Source: Pseudomonas frederiksbergensis (GTDB lineage: Bacteria > Pseudomonadota > Gammaproteobacteria > Pseudomonadales > Pseudomonadaceae). From it: a DNA stretch of 64,000 bases. The translations under genes were made by a program, and so were the position numbers. Shown in pieces: positions 49,354 through 55,898 of the stretch (its first letter is position 1; every line of letters begins with the position of its first letter). The stretch lies in the NCBI RefSeq assembly GCF_003732665.1, contig NZ_MOBP01000020.1:1-64000 (forward strand). Reading direction: 5' to 3'. The notes below the pieces were generated by a model. The model was not told the DNA's origin and did not search any database. It was given only the letters and a program-made list of their open reading frames with translations.

Positions 49354-50223
49354 TTATTCCTTATCCTTGAGGACATCGGGCAAGTAGGCACGATGAAAGC
49401 CGTTATACGATTCACTGTTCTGCGCCTTGTGAATCGGCCACGCCCGACCACCCAGGCTCGCGGCCCCGTCGATGCGCAAGGTGCTGCCGCTGACAAACGC
49501 CGCCGCCGGGCTGAGCAGGAACACAATCGCCGCGCTGACTTCCGACTCAGTGCCGATACGCTTGAGCGGTACATGTTCGCGCAGGGTCGGAATCACAGCC
49601 TTGAATGCACCTTCGTAAGTGTCCATGCCGCTGGAAGCGATCCAGCCCGGTGCCACGGCGTTGACCCGCACCCCGGCGTAACCCCATTCAAACGCGGCGG
49701 TTTTGGTCAGGTTGTCCATGCCCGAACGCGCCGCCCCTGAATGGCCCATGCCGGGCATGCCGCCCCACATGTCGGCGAGCATGTTGACGATGCTCCCGCC
49801 GTGCTTGCTCATGGACTGGTTGAACACTTCCCGGGCCATCAGGAAACCGCCCACAAGATTGGTGCGCATCACGGTTTCGAAACCTTTCTGATTGATCGAG
49901 GCCAATGGCGACGGGAACTGCCCGCCGGCATTGTTCACCAGACCATGGATCGGGCCGTGCAGGCGGATGAACTCGCTGACCAGGTGCTTGACCGCTTCTT
50001 CCTCTCGAATATCGCAGGTCTTCCAGTCAGCCTTGCCGCCGTCCTCGACAATCTCCAGGGCGACGTTTTTCAGTTTGTCGGCGTTGCGCCCCACCAGCAG
50101 CACATGGGCGCCGAGGGCTGCCAGTTCATGAGCGGTGCAACGGCCGATACCGCTGCCGCCGCCGGTGACGATGATGGTTTGACCAGCAAACAAATCGGCT
50201 TTGAAAATCGAATCGTAAGCCAT
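49354..50223 (-). CDS. atuB: SDR oxidoreductase AtuB
   Basis: The 289-aa short-chain dehydrogenase binds NAD(P) through TGGGSGIGRCTAHELAALGAHVLLVGR (residues 20-46) and has the NNAG motif. Where a classical SDR has YxxxK, it shows HSGAARSGMDNLTK, like 2,4-dienoyl-CoA and trans-2-enoyl-CoA reductases (DECR/PECR). So it may reduce or oxidize an acyl-CoA or a terpenoid alcohol rather than act as an ordinary alcohol dehydrogenase; the reaction is unproven. GAGGATCGC precedes the ATG. Confidence 0.85.
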   Translation of the reverse strand: MAYDSIFKADLFAGQTIIVTGGGSGIGRCTAHELAALGAHVLLVGRNADKLKNVALEIVEDGGKADWKTCDIREEEAVKHLVSEFIRLHGPIHGLVNNAGGQFPSPLASINQKGFETVMRTNLVGGFLMAREVFNQSMSKHGGSIVNMLADMWGGMPGMGHSGAARSGMDNLTKTAAFEWGYAGVRVNAVAPGWIASSGMDTYEGAFKAVIPTLREHVPLKRIGTESEVSAAIVFLLSPAAAFVSGSTLRIDGAASLGGRAWPIHKAQNSESYNGFHRAYLPDVLKDKE

Positions 50224-50235
50224 GGCAGCGATCCT

Positions 50236-52038
50236 CTAGTTGACCTGGTCGGCGATGCGCTGGGGCACCGGAATCTGGATCTCCAGCAGTTGCTGGGCGA
50301 AGGCCTTGCCTTGCGGGTCGATCCGCAGGCTGGCCACGCCGCCACCGCCAAGGGCGTTTTCCAGCAGGAAGTTCAAGCTGTGGGTGCCGGGCAAATACCA
50401 GCGCTCGACACGGCCGCGAACCGGGTCAAGCACGTGGCTCATCCAGTCGACGATCACCTCCGGCGTCAGCGCTTCGGCGATCCACGGCAGGAACTGCGGC
50501 TCCCGCGCCATGACCCCGATGTTGCTGTGATTGCCCTTGTCGCCGGAGCGCGCCACCGCGAGTTTGATCAGAGCCACGCTGGCATCGGCCCGCTCGGCGG
50601 GTTTGGGTGGATCGAACGGCACGGGCAAATCAGCGGGGTCGAGTGCATCGAGGGTGGGCAGGGTGCAGGGATGACGCTGGCCGTTCAGCTCAATTTCCAG
50701 CGTGCAGGTGGTTTTGTCGATCAGGAACGAGAACAGCCGGATCAGCGGATACACCGTCGGCCGGCCGCCGACGATCCCGGTCAGCCCCGGCGCCATGCCG
50801 GTGGCGGCCTGGGCGATTTCCCGGGAGAACACGATCAACGCCTGTTTGCTCGGGTGGCGCACCGCGAGTTTGATCACCACCTCGCGGCTGTCCTGGCGCT
50901 GGCCGTGGGGACCGTAGGTGGCCTCGCTGCCGAGCAGTTCGATGTTCACTTCGCTGTAGGGTGCCCAGCCGCGCTGGCTGAAGATTTCCGAGGTCTTGTT
51001 GATGATCGCTTCGCTGACGCGCCGGGCCTTGTCCACCGCGTCGATGCCGGTGATCAGGCAACTGGCGGTGCAGCGGAAACCGTCGGGGTAAGTGGCGCTG
51101 ACCTTGTACTGATCGGTCGGCGGCAAGCCTTTGGCGCCGTGGACCTGCACCGCATGCTTACCCTGTTGCTGAAGTTTGACCTGGCTGAAATCGCAGACCA
51201 CATCCGGCAGCAAATAGGCCCGGGGGTCGCCGATTTCATAAAGCATCTGCTCGCCGACTGTCAGGGGCGTGACCAGTCCGCCGGAGCCTTCGGGTTTGCT
51301 GACGATGAACTGACTGTCGGCGCTGACTTCGACGATGGGAAAACCGATGTGCTCGTAGTCGGGCACCTCGCGCCAATCGGTGAAATTGCCGCCGGTGCAC
51401 TGGGCGCCACATTCGATGATGTGCCCGGCCAGCGCGGCCTGGGCCAGTTTGTCATAGTCCTGCCACGACCAGCCGAACTCGTGCACCAGCGCGGCGCTGA
51501 CCACGGCGCTGTCGACCACCCGCCCGGTGATCACGATGTCCGCTCCCAGGCGCAGGGCTTCGACGATGCCCGGCGCGCCGAGATAAGCATTGGTGGACAC
51601 GCATATCGGCGGCAAGGGCGTGCCGCTGAACATTTCGTGGAGGCCCTGGCTGGCGAGTTGTTTGAACTGCGGTTGCAGGTCATCCCCCAGCAACACGGCA
51701 ATCTTCAGCGCCACCCCGGCCTTGTCGCACGCCGCTTGCAGGGCAGTGGCGCAGGCGTGCGGGTTGACGCCGCCGGCGTTGCTGATGACGCGGATCTTCT
51801 GTTCGGCGAGTTGTGGCAGCAGGGGACTGAGGACTTCGATGAAGTCGCTGGCGTAGCCGGCCTGGGGATCTTTCATCCGGGCGCCGGCCATGATCGACAT
51901 TGTGATCTCGGCCAGGTAATCGAACACCAGATAGTCCAGGTGCCCGCCCTGCACCAACTGCGCGGCGGCGGTGCAGGTGTCGCCCCAGAAGGCACTGGCG
52001 CAACCGATGCGGATTGTTTTTGGCACAGTCAACTCCAT
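50236..52038 (-). CDS. atuA: Acyclic terpene utilization protein AtuA
   Basis: The 600-aa protein matches the AtuA family over its length. The N-terminal part has IRIGCASAFWGDTCTAAAQLVQGGHLDYLVFDYLAEITMSIMA, VISNAGGVNPHACA near residue 88 and TGRVVDSAV near residue 170. The C-terminal domain has LAVARSGDKGNHSNIGVMAR near residue 505. It is needed for growth on citronellol and geraniol, but its reaction is unknown. GGAG lies six bases before ATG 52038. It is the first gene of the leftward operon. Confidence 0.92.
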   Translation of the reverse strand: MELTVPKTIRIGCASAFWGDTCTAAAQLVQGGHLDYLVFDYLAEITMSIMAGARMKDPQAGYASDFIEVLSPLLPQLAEQKIRVISNAGGVNPHACATALQAACDKAGVALKIAVLLGDDLQPQFKQLASQGLHEMFSGTPLPPICVSTNAYLGAPGIVEALRLGADIVITGRVVDSAVVSAALVHEFGWSWQDYDKLAQAALAGHIIECGAQCTGGNFTDWREVPDYEHIGFPIVEVSADSQFIVSKPEGSGGLVTPLTVGEQMLYEIGDPRAYLLPDVVCDFSQVKLQQQGKHAVQVHGAKGLPPTDQYKVSATYPDGFRCTASCLITGIDAVDKARRVSEAIINKTSEIFSQRGWAPYSEVNIELLGSEATYGPHGQRQDSREVVIKLAVRHPSKQALIVFSREIAQAATGMAPGLTGIVGGRPTVYPLIRLFSFLIDKTTCTLEIELNGQRHPCTLPTLDALDPADLPVPFDPPKPAERADASVALIKLAVARSGDKGNHSNIGVMAREPQFLPWIAEALTPEVIVDWMSHVLDPVRGRVERWYLPGTHSLNFLLENALGGGGVASLRIDPQGKAFAQQLLEIQIPVPQRIADQVN

Positions 52039-52063
52039 GCTCAGCTCCGACAGAAGTGCCCCG

Positions 52064-52093
52064 AGACTACCAAGCAAGCGCTTGGTTTGTAAA
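52064..52093 (-). promoter_or_regulatory. Predicted atuA promoter
   Basis: On the reverse strand TTTACA (52088-52093) and TAGTCT (52064-52069) are separated by 18 bases. Operator 1 fills that spacer almost exactly, so a bound repressor would exclude RNA polymerase. Confidence 0.55.
52070..52085. promoter_or_regulatory. AtuR operator 1
   Basis: CCAAGCAAGCGCTTGG contains the palindrome CAAGCGCTTG (52075-52084). Its exact reverse complement is operator 2, and the two palindrome centres lie 39 bp apart. AtuR of P. aeruginosa is reported to bind two inverted-repeat sites in the atuA-atuR spacer, which fits. Confidence 0.75.
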
Positions 52094-52112
52094 CGCCTGA
52101 AATATCTTCGCC

Positions 52113-52128
52113 CCAAGCGCTTGCTTGG
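52113..52128. promoter_or_regulatory. AtuR operator 2
   Basis: CCAAGCGCTTGCTTGG is the reverse complement of operator 1 and contains the same 10-bp palindrome CAAGCGCTTG at 52114-52123. It overlaps the -35 of the predicted atuR promoter, consistent with autorepression. Confidence 0.75.
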
Positions 52129-52149
52129 TCGCCCCGGCCAGCTTAAATT
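52121..52149 (+). promoter_or_regulatory. Predicted atuR promoter
   Basis: TTGCTT (52121-52126), a 17-base spacer and TAAATT (52144-52149) form a sigma70-type promoter pointing toward atuR. Operator 2 covers the -35. Confidence 0.55.
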
Positions 52150-52216
52150 GCCCGCGCAACCCCGTTGTTTTGGCGGCGAGCGGCGCATTTGATTGATCGA
52201 CTGTAGGAGAGAACGG

Positions 52217-52843
52217 GTGGACGAGCAAAAAGCCCTGAGGGTGATGCGCGAATTGGTCGATAACGGCCAATTGACCGACCCGGACAGTGCCCGTGGCAAA
52301 CTGCTGCAAGTGGCGGCTCACTTGTTCCGCAACAAAGGCTATGAACGCACCACCGTGCGCGACCTGGCCGGCGCGGTGGGCATTCAGTCGGGCAGTATTT
52401 TTCATCACTTCAAAAGCAAGGACGAGATCCTGCGCGCCGTGATGGAAGAAACCATCCGTTACAACACCGCATTGATGCGCGCCGCGCTGACCGAGGCTGG
52501 TAGCGTGCGCGAACGGGTGCTGGCGCTGATCCGCTGCGAATTGCAGTCGATCATGGGCGGCAGCGGCGAAGCAATGGCGGTGCTGGTCTACGAATGGCGT
52601 TCGCTGTCTGATGACGGGCAAGTCAAGGTGCTGGCCCTGCGGGACATCTATGAAGACATCTGGTTGAAGGTGCTGGGTGAGGCCAAGGAGGCCGGTTTTA
52701 TCCGCGGTGATGTATTTATTACCCGGCGTTTCCTCACGGGTGCCTTGTCCTGGACCACCACCTGGTTTCGCGCTGGCGGCAGCATGAGCCTTGAGCAATT
52801 GGCCGAAGAGGCGTTGATTCTGGTGCTTGAAGAGAAGTCGTGA
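52217..52843 (+). CDS. atuR: TetR-family repressor AtuR
   Basis: The 208-aa protein has an N-terminal TetR helix-turn-helix (ARGKLLQVAAHLFRNKGYERTTVRDLAGAVGIQSGSIFHHFKSKDEILRAV, about residues 25-75) and a ligand-binding C-terminal domain. It is divergent from atuA, and AtuR is the known repressor of the atu genes, released by pathway acyl-CoAs (the exact inducer is inferred). The start is GTG 52217, with AGGAG seven bases upstream; the frame is open eight codons earlier, without a site. Confidence 0.9.
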   Translation: MDEQKALRVMRELVDNGQLTDPDSARGKLLQVAAHLFRNKGYERTTVRDLAGAVGIQSGSIFHHFKSKDEILRAVMEETIRYNTALMRAALTEAGSVRERVLALIRCELQSIMGGSGEAMAVLVYEWRSLSDDGQVKVLALRDIYEDIWLKVLGEAKEAGFIRGDVFITRRFLTGALSWTTTWFRAGGSMSLEQLAEEALILVLEEKS

Positions 52844-52935
52844 AGCGCCTATCTGGACAAGAAACTGGCTAAGTAGGCGAAACCGCCTAGCTTGAATGCA
52901 TTGATGCGTATTTTTTCGGGGAGTGGGTTGTTTTG

Positions 52936-53730
52936 ATGTCTTCGCCAAGTTGGACGGTCTCGCGGCTTTTGCTGGCGGCGCTTGCGGTGCTATGGGTGTT
53001 GCCGTCCCAGGCGGCGCAACAGGTTCGGGTCGGTGCCGCGCATTTCCCGCCTTACACGGTGCGCCCCGAGTCCGGCGCCGACACCGGTCTGTTGCCGCAA
53101 TTGGTCGAAGCGCTGAATCAATTGCAAACCGATTACGAATTCGTGCTGGTGCCCACTTCGATCCCGCGCCGTTTCGGTGATTTCAAGCAAGGCCGGGTGG
53201 ACATGGCGATCTTCGAGAACCCGGACTGGGGTTGGAAGGAAATTCCCCACACCACCGTCGACATGGGCCTGGAAGACGCCGAGATTTTTGTCGCCCAACG
53301 CAAACCCGACCGCCAGCAAAGCTACTTTGCCGATCTCGCGGGCAAGCGCCTGGCCCTGTTCAGTGGCTACCACTACGAATTCGCCAACTTCAACGCCGAC
53401 CCGAAATTCCTCGCGCAGAATTTCAACGCCACGTTGACCTATTCCCATGACAGCAACTTGCTGATGGTGCTGCGTGACCGTGCGGACATTGCCCTGGTCA
53501 CGCGCTCCTACTTGAGCGATTACCTGCTGCGCAACGAGAAAGTCGCCGATGAGCTGCTGGTGTCCCAGCGCATCGATCAGGTCTACCACCACTACGCACT
53601 GCTCAGCCCCGCCGCGCCGATCAGTGGCCCGGCGTTCAGCAAGTTGCTGCAAGGTTTGCGCGACAACGGCCAGATGCTGAAGATTTTCGAGCCGTACAAG
53701 ATCGCCGTGGTGCCAGTGCCCAAGCCCTGA
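52936..53730 (+). CDS. Periplasmic solute-binding protein (SBP_bac_3 family)
   Basis: The 264-aa protein has a signal peptide (residues 1-27, MSSPSWTVSRLLLAALAVLWVLPSQA) with likely cleavage after SQA. The mature part is a family 3 solute-binding domain (VRVGAAHFPPYTVRPESGADTGLLPQLVEALN at the start). There is no adjacent ABC permease or ATPase, so it may be an orphan sensor or binding protein. The ligand is unknown. The start is ATG 52936; a TTG directly before it is possible, and GGGGAG lies 12 bases upstream. Confidence 0.82.
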   Translation: MSSPSWTVSRLLLAALAVLWVLPSQAAQQVRVGAAHFPPYTVRPESGADTGLLPQLVEALNQLQTDYEFVLVPTSIPRRFGDFKQGRVDMAIFENPDWGWKEIPHTTVDMGLEDAEIFVAQRKPDRQQSYFADLAGKRLALFSGYHYEFANFNADPKFLAQNFNATLTYSHDSNLLMVLRDRADIALVTRSYLSDYLLRNEKVADELLVSQRIDQVYHHYALLSPAAPISGPAFSKLLQGLRDNGQMLKIFEPYKIAVVPVPKP

Positions 53731-53766
53731 ACACCTGCCGCAGTTCGCGGATTTAACCCCTTCGCT

Positions 53767-53790
53767 TAAATTTCCTGGCCCGGCTCACGT
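53767..53790 (+). promoter_or_regulatory. PvdS iron-starvation box before the acetyltransferase gene
   Basis: TAAAT (53767-53771), 16 bases, then CGT (53788-53790): an exact match to the consensus recognised by the PvdS sigma factor. It lies 40 bases upstream of the acetyltransferase start codon. Confidence 0.75.
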
Positions 53791-53830
53791 CACATCGTTG
53801 AACTGTCGACGATTACTGTGAGCCCGACCC

Positions 53831-54844
53831 ATGTCCAATCTGAATGACCTGACTGCCCTGGCCTTGCCGTCAGGGCGCAGTCTTGTAGCCGATGAAACCG
53901 AAAGCCGCCTGAGCCTCAGCCTCGAAGGGCAGCCGCTGATCCGTTTGCGCCTGAGCCGCGAGCCGCAGTTGCATATCGAGGTCGAGGAGCGCTTCGGCCT
54001 GCCCGCCGGTCAGGCGTTCTGGGCGGCTTGCTATTGGCTGTTTGCCCGCGACCCCGCCTGCCAGCGCCTGACCTGGCGCCTGGGCGAGGCGCCCACCGAA
54101 GCCTTGCTCAGCGGTTTGTTGATCCCGACCGAAACCGTCGGCGAGTACCGCTGCGAACGCACGCTGTTCTGGCAATTGCCGCAACCGTGGCTGGGGACGT
54201 CGCTGACCGGCAGCTATCCGCAGCAAATGGTCATCAGCGCTGGCAAGCGTCATCCGTTGCGCCCGGCCAAACCGCGCGGCGAAGTCTATCGCCGTTTCGA
54301 TGCGCGCCTCGGTGCGTGGGTGTCCTTGCGTACGGTGGAAATCGAACAGGATTTGCCGCGCTTCAATCGCTGGCAGAACAGCCCCCGGGTCGCCAGTTTC
54401 TGGCAGGAGGAGGGCAGTCTCGAGAAGCATCGGGAATACCTGAGCAAACTCGACACCGATCCGCACACCCTGACCCTGATCGGTTGCTTCGATGATCAGC
54501 CGTTTGCGTACTTTGAGGCGTATTGGGCCAAGGAAGATCGCATCGCGCCGTTCTACGACGCCGGCGATTACGACCGTGGCATTCATATGCTGGTGGGCGA
54601 AGAGGCGCATCGCGGCCCGCACAAAGTCGCGAGCTGGCTGTCGGCGCTGGTGCATTACCTGTTCCTGGATGATCCGCGCACCCAACGCGTGGTTGCCGAG
54701 CCTCGCGCCGACAACGCGAAGATGATCGGGCACATGCACAACCAGTGTTTTCACTGCGAAAAAGAGTTCGACTTCCCGCACAAGCGCGCGGCGTTGATGG
54801 TGTTGGGGCGGGAGCGGTTTTTTGATCGGTGCAAATTGGCTTGA
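53831..54844 (+). CDS. Siderophore-biosynthesis GNAT acetyltransferase
   Basis: The 337-aa protein has an N-terminal variable region (about residues 1-150) and a C-terminal AlcB/IucB-type GNAT domain (about 150-330). GCFDDQPFAYFEAYWAKEDRIAPFYDAGDYDRGIHMLVGEEAHRG and RVVAEPRADNAKMIGHMHNQCFHCEKEFDFPHKRAALMVL are hallmarks of hydroxylysine/hydroxyornithine acyltransferases. It probably acylates an N-hydroxylated amino acid of pyoverdine, like PvdYII. A PvdS-type box upstream and pvdS downstream support a siderophore role; the exact substrate is inferred. It converges on pvdS. Confidence 0.87.
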   Translation: MSNLNDLTALALPSGRSLVADETESRLSLSLEGQPLIRLRLSREPQLHIEVEERFGLPAGQAFWAACYWLFARDPACQRLTWRLGEAPTEALLSGLLIPTETVGEYRCERTLFWQLPQPWLGTSLTGSYPQQMVISAGKRHPLRPAKPRGEVYRRFDARLGAWVSLRTVEIEQDLPRFNRWQNSPRVASFWQEEGSLEKHREYLSKLDTDPHTLTLIGCFDDQPFAYFEAYWAKEDRIAPFYDAGDYDRGIHMLVGEEAHRGPHKVASWLSALVHYLFLDDPRTQRVVAEPRADNAKMIGHMHNQCFHCEKEFDFPHKRAALMVLGRERFFDRCKLA

Positions 54845-54883
54845 TGGGGTATGACTCAAGGTTTGCATCGATCTTGAGTCAGC

Positions 54884-54977
54884 CTTCGCGGGCAAGCCTC
54901 GCTCCTACAGGTTTTGCGCCATCCCTGCCATTGTGGTTCGACGCTAAACCTGTAGGAGCGAGGCTTGCCCGCGAAGC
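54884..54977. repeat. REP doublet 9 (variant core)
   Basis: CTTCGCGGGCAAGCCTCGCTCCTACAG and its complement CTGTAGGAGCGAGGCTTGCCCGCGAAG flank about 40 bases. The GAGGCTTGCCCGC core is a third variant, different from doublets 1-4, 6-8 and from doublet 5. It lies between the convergent acetyltransferase gene and pvdS. Confidence 0.85.
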
Positions 54978-54979
54978 TC

Positions 54980-55528
54980 TTAGCGCCGAGCGAAGGTATC
55001 CGCCCGACTGCCCGACACCTTGCGGCAGTGCACCAACGCATCGCGAATCATGAAGTTCACCAGGGTCGGCGAGACGCCGAGTTCCTTGGCGATGTCCTTT
55101 TGCGGCACGCCGTGCAGGCGGTACATCTCGAAGGCGTAGCGCGTGCGGCTGGGCAGCTCGGTCAGCGCGTCGGCGATGTGTTCCAGGGTCGAGAAGTTGA
55201 TGTGCGAGGTTTCCGGCGATGCGCCCTGGATCACCACGTTAAGACCTTCTTCTTCCGGACCCGAATACTTCTGCTCCAGTGCCTGTTTGCGGTAGTGATC
55301 GATTGCCAGGTTGCGCACGATCTGGAACAGGTAGCTGAGCTGAGCCTTGAATGAAGAGGTGATCTGCGGCGCCGATTGCAGCCGGAAGAACGCATCTTGC
55401 ACCACGTCCTCAGCCCGCGACCGGCAGCCAGTAATGCGGGCTGCAATTTTGACCAGAATCAGTCGGTTGTCGACAAAGGCCTGAAGTAGCGGTGAATCGC
55501 ACCTGCTTGTGGATACTTGTTCCGTCAT
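54980..55528 (-). CDS. pvdS: Extracytoplasmic-function sigma factor PvdS
   Basis: The 182-aa protein is an ECF sigma factor with region 2 (AEDVVQDAFFRLQ, AQLSYLFQIVRNLAIDHYRK) and region 4 (LPSRTRYAFEMYRLHGVPQKDIAKELGVSPTLVNFMIRDAL). It is PvdS/PfrI/PbrA, the iron-starvation sigma factor that directs pyoverdine biosynthesis. The sequence, its place between a siderophore acetyltransferase gene and pvdL, and the Fur box upstream agree. The ATG at 55528 has AGGTGA six bases upstream. The open frame continues further upstream without a site. Confidence 0.95.
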   Translation of the reverse strand: MTEQVSTSRCDSPLLQAFVDNRLILVKIAARITGCRSRAEDVVQDAFFRLQSAPQITSSFKAQLSYLFQIVRNLAIDHYRKQALEQKYSGPEEEGLNVVIQGASPETSHINFSTLEHIADALTELPSRTRYAFEMYRLHGVPQKDIAKELGVSPTLVNFMIRDALVHCRKVSGSRADTFARR

Positions 55529-55599
55529 GGAAATCACCTTGCTGCAAATAGGGTTGCGGGACGACGAAGGGTTCGCAGCCGTCCTACACATCGAACGAC

Positions 55600-55628
55600 A
55601 AATTATGTTGAATGATAATGATTGTCAA
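55600..55628 (-). promoter_or_regulatory. pvdS sigma70 promoter
   Basis: On the reverse strand TTGACA (55623-55628), a 17-base spacer and TAATTT (55600-55605) form a near-consensus sigma70 promoter. The Fur box covers its -35 and part of its spacer. Confidence 0.8.
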
Positions 55629-55632
55629 TTGA
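55614..55632. promoter_or_regulatory. Fur box of pvdS
   Basis: Read on the reverse strand, the 19-mer ending in GACAATCATTATC matches the Fur consensus (GATAATGATAATCATTATC) at about 14 of 19 positions, with the right half (AATCATTATC) identical. It overlaps the pvdS promoter, the usual way iron-loaded Fur silences pvdS. Confidence 0.8.
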
Positions 55633-55720
55633 GAAAGAGAATTAATGCGCCACAAAAGTGCAGAGTGCGAACTGCGACACGCTGTCGCGCCCGTCCCTGT
55701 TGGGGTTGAAGCCTGCGGAC

Positions 55721-55744
55721 TAATTATTTCAAGACATCAATCGT
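55721..55744 (+). promoter_or_regulatory. PvdS iron-starvation box before pvdL
   Basis: TAATT (55721-55725), 16 bases, then CGT (55742-55744): one base from the PvdS consensus TAAAT-N16-CGT. It lies about 155 bases upstream of the pvdL start, pointing toward it. Confidence 0.7.
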
Positions 55745-55898
55745 TCTCATTGGTGAATGGTTCCGGACACGCTCCGGCCATAACCGCATTCCCAAGCCTT
55801 GCGCGGTCGGCGAAGACCGCGCCCTGCACGCCATTTGAATGAGCGTGACGTACGAAAACCGATTCCAACTTGCAAGCCGAATTCAGGCAGGAAACCTC

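Noticed and set aside
43688..52038. Assignment as the leucine/isovalerate (liu) cluster
   Set aside because: Carboxylase subunits, hydratase and dehydrogenase are shared with liu, but the TetR-type regulator, the AtuA protein and the lack of an HMG-CoA lyase gene fit atu.
40..54977. REP doublets read as a CRISPR array or as terminators
   Set aside because: They are isolated inverted pairs scattered between unrelated genes, without direct repeats, regular spacers or T-runs.
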